64,000 nt of DNA from Ignatzschineria indica (GTDB taxonomy: Bacteria > Pseudomonadota > Gammaproteobacteria > Cardiobacteriales > Wohlfahrtiimonadaceae). The DNA lies in NCBI RefSeq assembly GCF_003121925.1, contig NZ_QEWR01000002.1, positions 1,178,001-1,242,000 on the forward strand, given 5' to 3'. A program made the position numbers and the translations under genes. The first letter of the stretch is position 1. Each line of letters opens with the position of its first letter. The notes under the pieces are model-generated. The model made no database searches. It saw only the letters and a list, made by a program, of their open reading frames with translations, and was not told where the DNA came from. Below are positions 9,426 to 19,807 of the stretch, one piece after another.

Positions 9426-10205
9426 ATGCGTAAATTAGCACTTGTCACAGCACTCTCATTAACACCATTTATTGGCTTTTCAGCAGAAAAACTTAAGGTT
9501 GTAGCAACACCTGTTCCCCATGCGGAGATTTTAGAGTTTATTGAGCCACAATTAGCGAAGAAAGAGATCGATCTCGACATCGTTGTTGTCACCGATTATG
9601 TCCTTCCTAACTTAATGGTCGATGAGAAAGAAGCGGATGCAAACTTCTTCCAACACTTTCCCTATTTAGAAGAGTTCAATAAAAATCACCAACTCAATAT
9701 CATTGCGTTAGATCCAGCGATCCATGTTGAGCCTATTGCTGCCTACTCACAGAAGATTAAAGAGAAAGGTGACCTAAAAGAGGGAGCGAAGGTGAGCATT
9801 CCAAATGATCCTGCAAATGGTGGACGAGCGTTACTTCTACTCCATAATGAAGGGATCATTACCCTCACGAATCCTGACAATATTCTTTCAACGGTCTTCG
9901 ATATCAAAGAGAATCCTCACAAACTTCAATTTGTAGAACTTGAAGCCCCCATGCTAGCAAGAACCCTCGATGAGGTAGATCTTGCACTCATTAATACTAA
10001 CTTTGCATTAGAAGCAGGTTTAAATCCGATTAAAGATTCCCTCTTTATTGAAGGCGCTGAATCTCCTTATGCCAATATCATTGCAATTTTACCTGAAAAT
10101 AGCGATGATCCTCGCATTAAAGCATTAATTGAGGTTATCACCACCGATGAAGTTCGTGACTTTATCAATGAGAAGTACCAAGGAAGTATTGTTCCAGCAT
10201 TCTAA
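9426..10205 (+). CDS. metQ: MetQ/NlpA-family periplasmic substrate-binding protein
   Basis: Substrate-binding component for MetNI. The start is ATG 9426, with AAAGGAAAA upstream; a longer frame from 9288 lacks a binding site. 259 residues with a type I signal peptide (cleavage near GFSA-EKLKV). The mature part matches MetQ along its length: VTDYVLPN, DANFFQHFPYLEEF, PNDPANGGRALLLL, VELEAPMLARTLDEVDLALINT, ESPYANII. Unlike E. coli MetQ there is no lipobox cysteine, so it should be soluble periplasmic rather than a lipoprotein. It is separated from metNI by ddh and a terminator. Substrate is methionine by family; not proven. Confidence 0.88.
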   Translation: MRKLALVTALSLTPFIGFSAEKLKVVATPVPHAEILEFIEPQLAKKEIDLDIVVVTDYVLPNLMVDEKEADANFFQHFPYLEEFNKNHQLNIIALDPAIHVEPIAAYSQKIKEKGDLKEGAKVSIPNDPANGGRALLLLHNEGIITLTNPDNILSTVFDIKENPHKLQFVELEAPMLARTLDEVDLALINTNFALEAGLNPIKDSLFIEGAESPYANIIAILPENSDDPRIKALIEVITTDEVRDFINEKYQGSIVPAF

Positions 10206-10284
10206 TCTCTCTTCCAATCGCCGATTGAATAACAAGCGGTGAGGCTAACCACAGGGATAATGCTGAAACTTTCGCGACATTTGA

Positions 10285-10313
10285 TTGACAAAAGAGAGAA
10301 AAAAGTTAATCAT
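10285..10313 (+). promoter_or_regulatory. Candidate rpsT promoter P1
   Basis: TTGACA (10285-10290), 17-nt spacer, AATCAT (4 of 6 matches to the -10 consensus). Confidence 0.4.
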
Positions 10314-10330
10314 ATGTGATTATTACAAAT

Positions 10331-10359
10331 TTGATTGCGTCGATATTCGGCGCAATAAT
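10331..10359 (+). promoter_or_regulatory. Candidate rpsT promoter P2
   Basis: TTGATT (10331-10336), 17-nt spacer, AATAAT (10354-10359). E. coli rpsT also has two promoters; the assignment here is from consensus only. Confidence 0.4.
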
Positions 10360-10397
10360 ATGTTATAAATTCTAAATTTTTAAAGTGGAGTAAAACC

Positions 10398-10664
10398 TTG
10401 GCAAATACAGCACAAGCAAGAAAACGCGTTCGTCAAGCTGAAAAGCACAACGCAGCTAACGCATCATACCGTTCAATGACTAGAACTTACGTGAAAAAAA
10501 CGATCAATGCTATCAAAGCAAATAACCGCGAAGAAGCAGTTAAAGCTTTTGGTAAAGCGCAAAGCGCACTTGATCGCTCTGTAAAACGTGGTCTTATTCA
10601 TAAGAACAAAGTATCACGTCTTCTTAGCCGTCTTAACGCACAAATCAAAGCGCTTGCGGCTTAA
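10398..10664 (+). CDS. rpsT: 30S ribosomal protein S20
   Basis: Small-subunit protein that binds 16S rRNA early in 30S assembly. 88 residues, Lys/Arg/Ala-rich, starting ANTAQARKRVRQAEKHN, the normal length. The start codon is TTG preceded by GTGGAG; a UUG start is also used by E. coli rpsT, where it is linked to autoregulation, so the feature is likely conserved. Followed by a perfect terminator. Confidence 0.97.
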   Translation: MANTAQARKRVRQAEKHNAANASYRSMTRTYVKKTINAIKANNREEAVKAFGKAQSALDRSVKRGLIHKNKVSRLLSRLNAQIKALAA

Positions 10665-10795
10665 TCTTAAGAGTTAAATTTAAGATTATAAATAGAGGCC
10701 TAAAGAGGTTTAAAGCAATTAAAGCTATTGCATTAATCACCTCCCTCTTCTTAGATTAAAACCCAATAAGATTCAATAAGACTAAAAAGATCAAT

Positions 10796-10825
10796 AAAAA
10801 ACCTGCATTTCAATGCAGGTTTTTT
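10796..10825 (+). terminator. Rho-independent terminator after rpsT
   Basis: AAAAAACCTGCATT, 2-nt loop, AATGCAGGTTTTTT: a perfect inverted repeat that can also work for minus-strand transcription from tsaC. Confidence 0.9.
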
Positions 10826-10901
10826 GTTTCTTCTCTATCGATGCCTCAATGACAGCGTTAATTAAAATATTAAATGTTAAATATTAATTAAGAATTAAGA
10901 A

Positions 10902-11462
10902 TTAAGATCGAATAATCTCTCCACTTTTAAGATGCACAATTCGTGTTGGAGAGGAGAGCGAACCCACCTTACCCTCCATTACTCCGGCAATCTGATCTCC
11001 AAAGAGCTGATAGATCGCTTCTGCACTCTCTAAGGGTGCTTCCTTATGGAGATTCGCACTCGTTGAAACAACTCCGACCGGCATCTTTTCACATAGCGCA
11101 AGTGCATCAGGATGATTCGTCACTCGAATCGCTAATGTTGGGAACTCACCGCGCAGATAGTGGGGGCAACTCTCTTTTGCTGGCACTATCCAGGTATAGC
11201 GATATCCTCCTCTTAACTCTTCTAAAAGACGCTGCGCTTCTCCATCATTTAACGGCTCAATCAAAGGAGAGAGATGGGCTAATGAAGCACCCATCACAAT
11301 AAACCCTTTAGAGACTGAACGCTCTTTCATTTGCAATAATTTTTCTACCGCTACTCTATTCATTGCATCTGCAGCAAAGCCATATACCCCCTCGGTAGGA
11401 TAGGCAATCACTTCACCACGCAGCAGTGCATCAGCAGCTTCTTGATATGATAATAATTTCAT
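10902..11462 (-). CDS. tsaC: Threonylcarbamoyl-AMP synthase
   Basis: YrdC/Sua5 family, first step of tRNA t6A37 synthesis: it makes L-threonylcarbamoyladenylate from threonine, bicarbonate and ATP. 186 residues (E. coli TsaC about 190), single domain without the Sua5 C-terminal extension. Motifs: AYPTEGVYGFAADA (21-34), KERSVSKGFIVM (47-58), and STSANLHKEAP in the nucleotide site. The start is separated by 1 nt from the stop of the upstream pit gene, so the two are co-transcribed. Confidence 0.92.
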   Translation of the reverse strand: MKLLSYQEAADALLRGEVIAYPTEGVYGFAADAMNRVAVEKLLQMKERSVSKGFIVMGASLAHLSPLIEPLNDGEAQRLLEELRGGYRYTWIVPAKESCPHYLRGEFPTLAIRVTNHPDALALCEKMPVGVVSTSANLHKEAPLESAEAIYQLFGDQIAGVMEGKVGSLSSPTRIVHLKSGEIIRS

Positions 11463-11463
11463 T

Positions 11464-12933
11464 TTAGCTCACAAATAACCATGTTCCGAGGAAATAGAGT
11501 CCAAACGCTAATCCTGTTGAAACAGGCAACGTTAAGATCCAAGCTAAAAGAATATTTTTAACGGTCGATTTCTGCAAGCCCGATTTATTAGCAATCATGG
11601 TTCCGGCAACAGAGCTCGATAATATATGGGTTGTTGACACAGGAAAGCCAAAATGACTAGCTGACGCAATCGCAATACCCGAGACAATCTGCGCACTCAT
11701 CCCCTGTGCGTAGGTCATATCTTTCTTACCAATTTTGCCCCCCACAGTATCGACTACGCGCTTCCAGCCGATCATCGTCCCCATACCAAGTGCAACGGCA
11801 ACTGCTACAATCACCCAGAAAGGTGCGTATTCTGTCGTCTTAGTTAAATCTTTTCCAATCGCTTTATAAGATTTTCGATAAGCTTCTGGCAATTGATCTT
11901 GAGACTCTAACGTCTTTGCAATACTCGCAAGACACATAACCTCATTGCGTACCGCCCAACGTTCATCTGTTGTTAAACGATCATAGGTATCAATACCATT
12001 AAGCAGTGAAATCAATTTTTCAGAATGTTGCTTCATCTCACTATATTCACAGCTAAAGAGGCCATCACTTAATGCATGGTCACTCTTAGGATAGAGTCTA
12101 TCTAACACCTCTTGATTGGCATCATAGTAACTGACCATCTGTTGAGCTGCGACACGTGTCTGCTCAATCTCAAATACACTCGAATTAAGATTAAGTACAA
12201 ATTGTGCCGGCACAACACTAAAGAGTACCAACATCACAAGACCAATCCCTTTCTGACCATCATTCTGACCATGAGCATAACTCATTCCCATCGCTGAGGT
12301 GACTAACCAGAAGCGAGGCCAAAAAGGCGGTTTCTTCTTCTTATCTAACACATGGCGTTGATAAGGTGTTTTATGAATATAACTTTTAGGTAGAAAACGT
12401 AAGAGTAGTAACAGAAGTAGACCCGCTAGCCCTGCCCCAATAAAAGGGGAGAAGAGGAGCGATTCAAAGACTCCAACAGCTTTATCCCAGTTAACACCAT
12501 CGACTAGTGAGTGATCTGTTAAAAGCGCATTGGCTAATCCTACCCCTAAAATAGAGCCAATGAGAGTATGTGAGCTTGATGCAGGGATTCCAAAATACCA
12601 AGTCCCTAGGTTCCAGATGAGCGCCGCAACTAAAAGGGAGACGACCATCACCAACCCTTTCGTTGAATTGGCATTTGCTAAGAGATCCATCGGTAGAAGG
12701 TTAACAATAGCGTAAGCAACCCCTAAACCTCCTAACAGAACCCCTAAAAAGTTAAATATCCCGGATAAAAAGACCGCTAAGCGGGGTTTAAGTGACTTAG
12801 TATAGATCACTGTCGCCACGGCATTGGCCGTATCATGAAACCCATTTACAAACTCAAAAGCTAAAACTAATCCTACAGAGAGGACGAGCGTTAATAGCAC
12901 AATAATATCGATACTCTGAAAAAATTCTAACAT
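11464..12933 (-). CDS. pitA: Low-affinity inorganic phosphate transporter, PiT family
   Basis: Proton-coupled metal-phosphate symporter of the inner membrane. 489 residues (E. coli PitA 499) with about ten membrane segments and a hydrophilic central region at about 235-360. The two inverted PiT signatures are present: GFHDTANAVATVIYTKSL near residue 31 and GFPVSTTH near residue 430. It is adjacent to tsaC on the same strand. Paralogue assignment (PitA or PitB) is not possible from sequence alone. Confidence 0.92.
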   Translation of the reverse strand: MLEFFQSIDIIVLLTLVLSVGLVLAFEFVNGFHDTANAVATVIYTKSLKPRLAVFLSGIFNFLGVLLGGLGVAYAIVNLLPMDLLANANSTKGLVMVVSLLVAALIWNLGTWYFGIPASSSHTLIGSILGVGLANALLTDHSLVDGVNWDKAVGVFESLLFSPFIGAGLAGLLLLLLLRFLPKSYIHKTPYQRHVLDKKKKPPFWPRFWLVTSAMGMSYAHGQNDGQKGIGLVMLVLFSVVPAQFVLNLNSSVFEIEQTRVAAQQMVSYYDANQEVLDRLYPKSDHALSDGLFSCEYSEMKQHSEKLISLLNGIDTYDRLTTDERWAVRNEVMCLASIAKTLESQDQLPEAYRKSYKAIGKDLTKTTEYAPFWVIVAVAVALGMGTMIGWKRVVDTVGGKIGKKDMTYAQGMSAQIVSGIAIASASHFGFPVSTTHILSSSVAGTMIANKSGLQKSTVKNILLAWILTLPVSTGLAFGLYFLGTWLFVS

Positions 12934-12969
12934 TCTGTTTCTACTCTTATTTAGACTGAATATAAGCTG

Positions 12970-14325
12970 TTAACGCATCGTCACCAATTCTTCGGCAGCT
13001 GTTGGATGAAGTGCAACGGTATCATCGAAATCTCGCTTATGCGCACCCATCTTCACTGCAACAGCGAAGCCTTGCAACATCTCATCGACAGTTGGCCCGA
13101 TGAGGTGAATTCCTACGATCTTCTCATCCTCTCCAACAGTGACCATCTTCATCGCAGTCTTCACAGGTTTTGTACTAAAGTTGGAGTACATAGAGGTAAA
13201 AGAGGCGGTATAACATTTTACAGCATCTTCACCATACTCAGCTGCGGCCTCTTTCTCTGTTAAACCCGTTGTACCGATTGGTGGGTGGGAGAAGACGATA
13301 CTCGGAATATCTTTATACTCAAGATGGCGGCCTTCCATCCCATTATGCAACCTATCAGCAAGACGACGTCCTGCGGCAATCGCAACCGGGGTTAATTGGA
13401 ACTTCCCACCAATAATATCCCCTAACACATAGATCCCCGGCACTTCACTCTCTTGATACTTATTAACACTGATCGTGCCATCTGCATTAACCTTAAGATC
13501 TGTATTTTCAAGCCCAATATTATGAGTGTTGTAACCACGACCAATTGCCCAAACAAGAAGATCTGTCTCGATCGATTCCTTCTCTGTAACAACCACTAAA
13601 GATCCATCTGCTCTCTTTTCAACACGTTGTACATTGGAGTGTGTATGGAGCGTTAAATTCTCATCACCCTCTAAAACCTCTTTAAGATGCTCTGTAACAT
13701 AGCTATCAAAATGGCGTAAAACCATCTCACCACGACAGAGGAGATCCACCTTACTACCTAACGCAGAAAGAAGCTGCGCTAATTCCACCGCAATATAGCC
13801 GGCACCTACAACAACAACACGCTTAGGTGCCTCTTCAAGATCAAAGAACTGATCTGAAGTAATCCCATACTCTGCCCCTTCTGTTTCAGGTACTAATGGA
13901 TAACCACCTGTTGAGATTACAATTTTATCTGCCGTAAAATGTTCACCATTCACTTCGACTGTCTTGTTATCAACAAATTTAGCCGCGCCATGAATAACAT
14001 CAACACCAGCATCTGGCATATAACTGTTGTTATACCAAGTTACAATATTCTTAATATATTGATCACGCTTCTCTTTTAGATGGCTCCAAGAAAACTGTGG
14101 CTCACCAAATGTAAAACCATAACCTTTAGCATCATCAAACATATGTGCAATATTCGCTGCATTCCACATCACTTTTTTAGGAACACATCCTACATTCACA
14201 CAAGTTCCACCTAATTTATCTTTTTCAATTAAGAGACATTTAACTCCGTAACTTGCGGCTCTTTCTGCATAGGAGAGTCCACCGGAGCCACCACCAATTA
14301 CAATTGCATCATATCTTTTAGTCAT
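12970..14325 (-). CDS. gor: Glutathione-disulfide reductase
   Basis: Flavoprotein that reduces GSSG to GSH with NADPH in the cytosol. 451 residues, E. coli length 450. FAD motif GGGSGG (12-17), redox disulfide [16 protein letters not shown] (39-54), NAD(P) motif [14 protein letters not shown] motif GIYVLGDI, and the C-terminal [12 protein letters not shown] with the catalytic His-Glu pair. The VPKK after the second cysteine is typical of glutathione rather than lipoamide enzymes. It stands alone downstream of a repeat-rich gap. Confidence 0.95.
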   Translation of the reverse strand: MTKRYDAIVIGGGSGGLSYAERAASYGVKCLLIEKDKLGGTCVNVGCVPKKVMWNAANIAHMFDDAKGYGFTFGEPQFSWSHLKEKRDQYIKNIVTWYNNSYMPDAGVDVIHGAAKFVDNKTVEVNGEHFTADKIVISTGGYPLVPETEGAEYGITSDQFFDLEEAPKRVVVVGAGYIAVELAQLLSALGSKVDLLCRGEMVLRHFDSYVTEHLKEVLEGDENLTLHTHSNVQRVEKRADGSLVVVTEKESIETDLLVWAIGRGYNTHNIGLENTDLKVNADGTISVNKYQESEVPGIYVLGDIIGGKFQLTPVAIAAGRRLADRLHNGMEGRHLEYKDIPSIVFSHPPIGTTGLTEKEAAAEYGEDAVKCYTASFTSMYSNFSTKPVKTAMKMVTVGEDEKIVGIHLIGPTVDEMLQGFAVAVKMGAHKRDFDDTVALHPTAAEELVTMR

Positions 14326-14349
14326 CTTTACTATTCCTTTTCATCTCGA

Positions 14350-14401
14350 AATATCTATTTCAAATATCTATTCTAAATAGCTACTTCAAACATCTAATTG
14401 A
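14350..14401. repeat. 13-bp degenerate tandem repeat, 4 copies
   Basis: Four consecutive 13-bp units resembling AATATCTATTTCA, starting 24 bp upstream of gor. Units differ by 1-5 bases but keep exact length. Confidence 0.75.
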
Positions 14402-14524
14402 AACTCATACTTAAAATATGGTTTAAAAACTTATTAAAAGTATCAATTCTGAAACTATCTCATAGCCAGGCAGTTAACTTTAAAAATAGCCCGCCTAGCA
14501 CAACTATCTTAATATATAAAATTC

Positions 14525-15124
14525 TTAATTGATATTGTGGAACTGTCGATTCACGATATCGAAGAAAGGAACAACCTCTTCAACGCCGGCAACATGACGA
14601 GTAATCTCGATCGCTTCACGTGCTTCTGCCTCATTCACAATCCCCATTAGATAGACCTTTCGTCTTGAGGTCATCACCTTCACATTTCCGGCATTAAAGC
14701 CTTTCAGCTTAATATCTGTTGCCAGTGCAGTCTTCACTTTAGCAGTCAACATAGAGTCTGCTGCAATACTTGCAAGAGATGCTTCCGGCGCCACAATCAA
14801 CTCATTATGAACGCTCTTAACATGTTCAGTTTTACGTACCGCTTCTTCCACCTCTAAACCTAATTGATGGTTAGGGACCTCTCCTAAAATAAGGACAGTG
14901 CCGTTATAACTGAGGATACTAATATGCGCAAGACCTCGTTCAGGAAGTTGACTGATCATATTTTGCACCTTCACTGTGATCGCATTATCTTCTACGATCT
15001 GCCCTGCGGTTCGGCGATCATTAACACCTGCAGCTGTCGCGCCCACACCGCCGACGATAAATGCCGGAACACATGCTGAAAGCAACATTACAAAACTACT
15101 CAATAATAGGAATCGTCTTAACAT
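14525..15124 (-). CDS. dolP: Dual BON-domain outer-membrane lipoprotein
   Basis: DolP (YraP) family, associated in E. coli with the outer membrane, the cell division site and BAM activity. 199 residues: signal peptide with lipobox LLSAC (Cys18), then two BON domains (about 47-115 and 125-190) with the family pattern of conserved Gly and hydrophobic residues (GTVLILGEV, KVYLMGIV). Positioned 179 bp after diaA, as in the E. coli diaA-yraP order, although lpoA and yraN are missing here. Confidence 0.9.
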   Translation of the reverse strand: MLRRFLLLSSFVMLLSACVPAFIVGGVGATAAGVNDRRTAGQIVEDNAITVKVQNMISQLPERGLAHISILSYNGTVLILGEVPNHQLGLEVEEAVRKTEHVKSVHNELIVAPEASLASIAADSMLTAKVKTALATDIKLKGFNAGNVKVMTSRRKVYLMGIVNEAEAREAIEITRHVAGVEEVVPFFDIVNRQFHNIN

Positions 15125-15303
15125 CCGCTTCTCTCCTATGACTTATGCCATCTTTAATCAATTAAATTTTTAATTTTCAGCTGTAACTCTTCACCCTATC
15201 CTCTTGATATTAGCTTCCTGAAGATTGACTCGATTGAAAAATTACACCTTTAAACCATACTTTAAACTATTACTCCCATCCTCTTAACCGTTTGGAGGAA
15301 TGC

Positions 15304-15873
15304 TTAGCGATAAGCGGCATCGATCATTCCACACCAGATATGAATTACAAGGATATGAACCTCTTGTACTCGTGCAGTTCTTGGGCTCGGTGCTTTAACA
15401 AGATGAAGATTGGGGCTCTCTATCATTGCCATCTCTCCCCCTTTCTCCCCTGTCAATCCCAATACAATCATCCCTTTCTTAAGTGCTTCCTCTACGGCAC
15501 GATTAATACTCTTTGAATTACCACTCGTGCTAATCGCAATCAAAATATCGCCAGCCTGTCCGAGCGCCATCACCTGCTTAGCAAAGACCTCATCATAACT
15601 ATAGTCATTGGCAATGGAGGTTAAATTTGAACTATCGGTAGTTAATGCAATTGCCGGCAAAGGAGCACGCTCAATTTCAAAGCGATTAATTAACTCTGCC
15701 GCAAAGTGTTGTGCATCGGCTGCTGAGCCACCATTACCACAAATTAGAACCTTTTTACCGGCTTTGAGCGCATCAAGCATCAATTCACCCGTCGATTCGA
15801 TCATCTCCGGCATTGTCTCTAACGCTAACTCTTTGACCTGAATACTCTCTTTAATCTCTCTAATTGCTCTCAT
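15304..15873 (-). CDS. diaA: SIS-domain protein, DiaA/GmhA family
   Basis: 189-residue sugar-isomerase (SIS) domain protein. Seen: CGNGGSAADAQHFAAELINRFEIER (about 45-69), the ISTSGNS phosphate-sugar loop and a conserved C-terminal ARVQEVHIL helix. DiaA tetramers bind DnaA and promote initiation at oriC in E. coli; GmhA is the paralogous phosphoheptose isomerase. The neighbouring dolP gene favours DiaA. Several GmhA-like residues (GNGGS, STSGNS) remain, so isomerase function cannot be excluded by sequence. Confidence 0.85.
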   Translation of the reverse strand: MRAIREIKESIQVKELALETMPEMIESTGELMLDALKAGKKVLICGNGGSAADAQHFAAELINRFEIERAPLPAIALTTDSSNLTSIANDYSYDEVFAKQVMALGQAGDILIAISTSGNSKSINRAVEEALKKGMIVLGLTGEKGGEMAMIESPNLHLVKAPSPRTARVQEVHILVIHIWCGMIDAAYR

Positions 15874-15892
15874 TTTATATCACTCCATAATA

Positions 15893-15922
15893 GAAAAGAC
15901 CCAGATCAATAATCTGAGTCCT
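15893..15922 (-). terminator. Rho-independent terminator after rpoH
   Basis: On the minus strand a 9-bp stem GACTCAGAT/ATCTGGGTC (one G-U pair) followed by TTTTC. Limits readthrough from rpoH into diaA. Confidence 0.75.
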
Positions 15923-15943
15923 TTACGAACATTGAGCACGTTA

Positions 15944-16822
15944 TCATACCGTCAACAGGTCTTTGATTTTACTCATCGCCTGATTCTCAATCTGTCTAAT
16001 ACGCTCTGCTGATACTGAATATTTATCAGCAAGCTCAGTTAAAGTAGGTCGCTCCTCATCCTCATCTCTCATCCAGCGTTGAAGAATAATATCTTTACTA
16101 CGCGGATCGAGAGATTCAATCGCATTATTGAGCTTCTCATTATTGTGCGTCTGATAATCCTCTTTCTCAACAGCCTGTGAAGGATCTAATGCATTTGAAG
16201 AGAGCCAATCTGAGGGACTAAAATCACCATCATCAACACTACTTCCTACCGGAAGATCAAATGCTAAATCATTCGAGAAGAGTCGCATCTCCATCCGTTT
16301 AACTTCAGCCTTACTAACATTGAGTTCTTTAGCGATATCAGCGGCCTCATCATCTGTTAGCCATTCAAGAGACTCTTTTGAAGAGCGGAGATTAAAGAAG
16401 AGTTTTCGCTGCGCCTTTGTTGTTGCAACTTTCACAATTCGCCAATTACGAATAACAAACTCATGAATCTCAGATTTAATCCAGTAGACGGCAAAAGAGA
16501 TAAGACGCACATTGTAGGAAGGATCAAACCGTTTAACCGCTTTCATCAATCCCACATTTCCCTCTTGGATCAGATCCACCAAAGGAAGGCCATAGCCGGT
16601 ATAATTTTTCGCAATATGAACCACAAATTTTAGATGGGATAGAACAAGTGTCTGTGCCGCATTAAGATCACCATGTTCTATTAATCGATAAGCAAGCGCT
16701 TGCTCCTCCTCGGCAGTTAAAGTGGGGATGTCGCCAATCGCACTGATATAGGCATCGAGCCCATCGGCGACAGACGGAAAAGTATTAGCACGAAGTACTA
16801 ACTGTTTATCATCACTTGGCAT
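15944..16822 (-). CDS. rpoH: RNA polymerase sigma-32 (heat shock)
   Basis: Alternative sigma factor directing RNA polymerase to heat-shock promoters. ATG 16822, preceded by GGAGGG at ideal spacing, gives 292 residues (E. coli 284); a frame extending to 16870 is not needed. Region 2 contains DLIQEGNVGLMKAVKRFDPSYNVRLISFAVYWIKSEIHEFVIRN in segments, then the RpoH box QRKLFFNLR typical of sigma-32, and a region 4 helix-turn-helix near the C-terminus (SAERIRQIENQAMSKI). In E. coli the 5' mRNA is a thermosensor; I did not model it here. Confidence 0.95.
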   Translation of the reverse strand: MPSDDKQLVLRANTFPSVADGLDAYISAIGDIPTLTAEEEQALAYRLIEHGDLNAAQTLVLSHLKFVVHIAKNYTGYGLPLVDLIQEGNVGLMKAVKRFDPSYNVRLISFAVYWIKSEIHEFVIRNWRIVKVATTKAQRKLFFNLRSSKESLEWLTDDEAADIAKELNVSKAEVKRMEMRLFSNDLAFDLPVGSSVDDGDFSPSDWLSSNALDPSQAVEKEDYQTHNNEKLNNAIESLDPRSKDIILQRWMRDEDEERPTLTELADKYSVSAERIRQIENQAMSKIKDLLTV

Positions 16823-17337
16823 TAATAAAACCCTCCACAAACATTGTCGGGAAATACTCTGTTGATTCACTACTTAAAAGCTATATCTAGAAGCACTTTC
16901 CATAATTTAAATCGCCCTCTATTATAGCAAATAGGATCTCCATCGTCCCCATAAAATCGTTATTTAATATTCTTATAACAAGCTTATAGCAGACTTATAG
17001 AGGAGATATAATAGCGAGCTCATTATCAAATAAATGATGATTAAAAATCAGATAATAGTAAGAAAACAGACCTAGAATAGACCTAAAATAGAGCCATCAA
17101 TAGAGCGATAAATAGGGCGATAAATAGAACGGCAATCTATATTTTATACCAAGATCAAGCAGAGAGATTTTATGTGCAAAAAGAGATCTTTAATAGATTA
17201 AAATCAATAAGTTAAATCTATAACTCCGTAAAAATTGAGTTTGATCCCCTTTTTTATGAGTAGCCTAGTAGATTCGAAGATCAATCCTTGTTAGTATCTA
17301 ATATTCACTCAAAATTCAGTATAAAGGATAGATCTCA
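16823..17337. other. 515-bp divergent intergenic region between rpoH and maeB
   Basis: Contains the rpoH and maeB promoters, which I cannot place with confidence, and the 12-bp tandem repeat at 17076-17134. The ribosome binding site of maeB (AAAGGAT) lies at the right end. Confidence 0.45.
17076..17134. repeat. 12-bp degenerate tandem repeat, about 5 copies
   Basis: Units beginning AATAG: one of 11 bp and four of 12 bp, consensus AATAGAGCGATA. About 200 bp upstream of maeB. Confidence 0.75.
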
Positions 17338-19665
17338 ATGGATTCTCCAAATAATAAAACTGAAGATCTTCGAATTGAAGCGCTTCGCTATCATGCCCAG
17401 CCTAGACCTGGAAAAATTTCAGTTGAAGCAACCAAACCGCTTGTCAACTCAAAGGATCTCTCTCTTGCTTACTCCCCTGGCGTTGCCTACGCTTGTGAAG
17501 AGATTCAAAAAGATCCGCTCACCGCTCTCGATTACACCTCTAAAGGTAATCTTGTTGCCGTTATTAGTAATGGAACTGCGGTATTAGGACTTGGAAATAT
17601 TGGCCCATTGGCAGGAAAACCTGTCATGGAAGGAAAAGGGGTTCTCTTTAAAAAATTCTCCGATATCGATGTCTTCGATATTGAAGTCGATGAGTTAGAT
17701 CCCGATAAATTTATCGATATTGTTGCGAGCCTTGAACCCACCTTTGGTGGCGTTAACTTAGAAGATATTAAAGCGCCTGAATGCTTCTATATTGAACAAG
17801 AGCTCAAAAAACGGATGAATATTCCGGTCTTCCATGATGATCAGCATGGAACGGCGATCATCACTGCTGCAGGCGTATTAAATGCGCTTAAACTTGCCGA
17901 TAAAAAGATTGAAGAGATCAAACTTGTCTGTAGTGGTGCGGGCGCTGCGGCCATCTCTTGCTTAAATCTTTTAATGCAATTTGGTTTAAAGAAAGAGAAT
18001 ATCACCGTTGCTGACCGTGATGGCGTTGTTAATCAACATCGTTCTCCTGAATCGCTCGATGAATATAAATCCTTCTTTATGCAGCAAACCGATAAGATGA
18101 CTTTAGGTGAAGTCATTGAAGGGGCGGATGTCTTTTTAGGTCTCTCTGCTCCCGGCGTTCTTAAGGCTGAGATGGTTGAGAAGATGGCACCTAATCCGCT
18201 CATCTTTGCTCTTGCAAACCCCGAACCAGAAATTCGCCCAGAGATTGCTCACGCTGTCAGGGAAGATGCAATCATTGCCACAGGTCGCTCCGATTATCCT
18301 AACCAGGTTAATAATGTTCTCTGCTTCCCTTACCTCTTCCGCGGTGCTCTCGACTGTGGGGCTACAGAGATTAATGAAGCGATGAAGATGGCTTGTGTCA
18401 AAGCAATCGCAGATCTAACTCACCAAGAACCAACAGATGAGGTTCTTCACGCTTATCCCGGCGAAAGTCTTCGCTTCTCTCGCAACTACATTATTCCAAA
18501 ACCGTTCGACCCTCGCCTTATTGTAGAACTCCCTATTGCGGTTGCAAAAGCGGCAATGGAATCAGGCGTTGCCCTTCGCCCAATTGTGGATTTTGAAGAG
18601 TATCGACATCGTTTAAGTCAACATTTTAATAAGACCAATATGGCGATGCGCCCCATCTTCAATCAAGCTAAAGAGAATGCACGCACGATCGCTTACTGTG
18701 AAGGGGAAGATGAACGAGTTCTCCGTGCCGTTTACCTGGTAAAACAAGATCGCTTAGCGAACCCTATCCTCATTGGGCAACCTAAAGTGATTCAACAGCG
18801 TATTGAAGAACTAGGAATTAATCTTCCAACAAAAGTCTTAATGCCAGAAGATAGTATCAGTAAAGATATTGGTAGTGACTATGTTCAAATTATCGATTAT
18901 CGCAACCCTCCCCTTCTTGATCGCTGTTCAGAACAATATTACAGCCTAATGAAGCGTAAAGGCATTACGCCGGAGTTGGCTCGTCAACGTATGCAGACAA
19001 GAGGTAACTTACTCTCCTCTATGCTCCTTGAGCTTGGAGAGATCGATGGTCAAATCAGTGGTGTTTTAGGTCAATACCATCGCCATGTTCATCATATTGT
19101 GGATGCCATCGGCCTTCGAGAAGGGACATCTCAACCAGCGGCGATTAGCTTGATCCTGTCACCGAAAGGGCCGCTCTTCTTCTGTGATACTCATGTCAAT
19201 GAAGATCCTACCGCTCAAGAGCTTGCTGATATCACAAAGATGGCCGCATCTGTAGTAGAACGTTTTGGTATTGTGCCTAAAGTGGCGCTACTCTCTCACT
19301 CAAATTTCGGTTCAAGAGAGTCGAAATTCTCACGAAAAATGCAAGAAACATTGCATCTTTTAAAAGAGAGCGCCCCTGAACTGGAGGTGGAAGGAGAGAT
19401 GCAACCCGATCTTGCGATTTGGGAGCGTTATCGTAATGCATATTTCCCGAACTCAGAACTACAAGGTCAGGCAAATCTCTTCATCTTTGCCAATATTGAT
19501 TCTGCCAATATTACCTATAACTTTGTTCGGACAATTACCGATAGTATTGTTGTAGGTCCGATTTTGACAGGAATCTCAAAACCTGCACACGTTGTGACCA
19601 ATATCGCAACCGCTCGTCGCATCGTCAATGTAACCGCGATGTGTGCAACTGACCCGCTCAATTAA
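17338..19665 (+). CDS. maeB: NADP-dependent malic enzyme with phosphotransacetylase-like domain
   Basis: Oxidative decarboxylation of malate to pyruvate, producing NADPH. 775 residues (E. coli MaeB 759). The N-terminal malic enzyme part (about 1-430) has [31 protein letters not shown] and the NADP-binding [13 protein letters not shown]; the C-terminal part (about 440-775) is a phosphotransacetylase-like domain, which in E. coli MaeB is regulatory (acetyl-CoA inhibition) rather than catalytic. ATG preceded by AAAGGAT. Monocistronic, with a long terminator hairpin downstream. Confidence 0.95.
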   Translation: MDSPNNKTEDLRIEALRYHAQPRPGKISVEATKPLVNSKDLSLAYSPGVAYACEEIQKDPLTALDYTSKGNLVAVISNGTAVLGLGNIGPLAGKPVMEGKGVLFKKFSDIDVFDIEVDELDPDKFIDIVASLEPTFGGVNLEDIKAPECFYIEQELKKRMNIPVFHDDQHGTAIITAAGVLNALKLADKKIEEIKLVCSGAGAAAISCLNLLMQFGLKKENITVADRDGVVNQHRSPESLDEYKSFFMQQTDKMTLGEVIEGADVFLGLSAPGVLKAEMVEKMAPNPLIFALANPEPEIRPEIAHAVREDAIIATGRSDYPNQVNNVLCFPYLFRGALDCGATEINEAMKMACVKAIADLTHQEPTDEVLHAYPGESLRFSRNYIIPKPFDPRLIVELPIAVAKAAMESGVALRPIVDFEEYRHRLSQHFNKTNMAMRPIFNQAKENARTIAYCEGEDERVLRAVYLVKQDRLANPILIGQPKVIQQRIEELGINLPTKVLMPEDSISKDIGSDYVQIIDYRNPPLLDRCSEQYYSLMKRKGITPELARQRMQTRGNLLSSMLLELGEIDGQISGVLGQYHRHVHHIVDAIGLREGTSQPAAISLILSPKGPLFFCDTHVNEDPTAQELADITKMAASVVERFGIVPKVALLSHSNFGSRESKFSRKMQETLHLLKESAPELEVEGEMQPDLAIWERYRNAYFPNSELQGQANLFIFANIDSANITYNFVRTITDSIVVGPILTGISKPAHVVTNIATARRIVNVTAMCATDPLN

Positions 19666-19735
19666 GTAAAAATGCACTGCCAGTTTTACTAATCGAGCTA
19701 ACACAATAGTAGATTATAAAATAGATCATAGAGAT

Positions 19736-19788
19736 ACCCCTCAAAGAGGAATGATGGTAAGATATCTTCTTCTTTTTGGGGTTTTTTT
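19736..19788 (+). terminator. Rho-independent terminator after maeB
   Basis: Long imperfect stem (ACCCC...GAGGAA against TTCTTC...GGGGT, with two mismatches and one wobble) followed by TTTTTTT, ending 20 bp before the nlpD-like start. Confidence 0.8.
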
Positions 19789-19807
19789 AATATAGAAAGT
19801 AAATATT

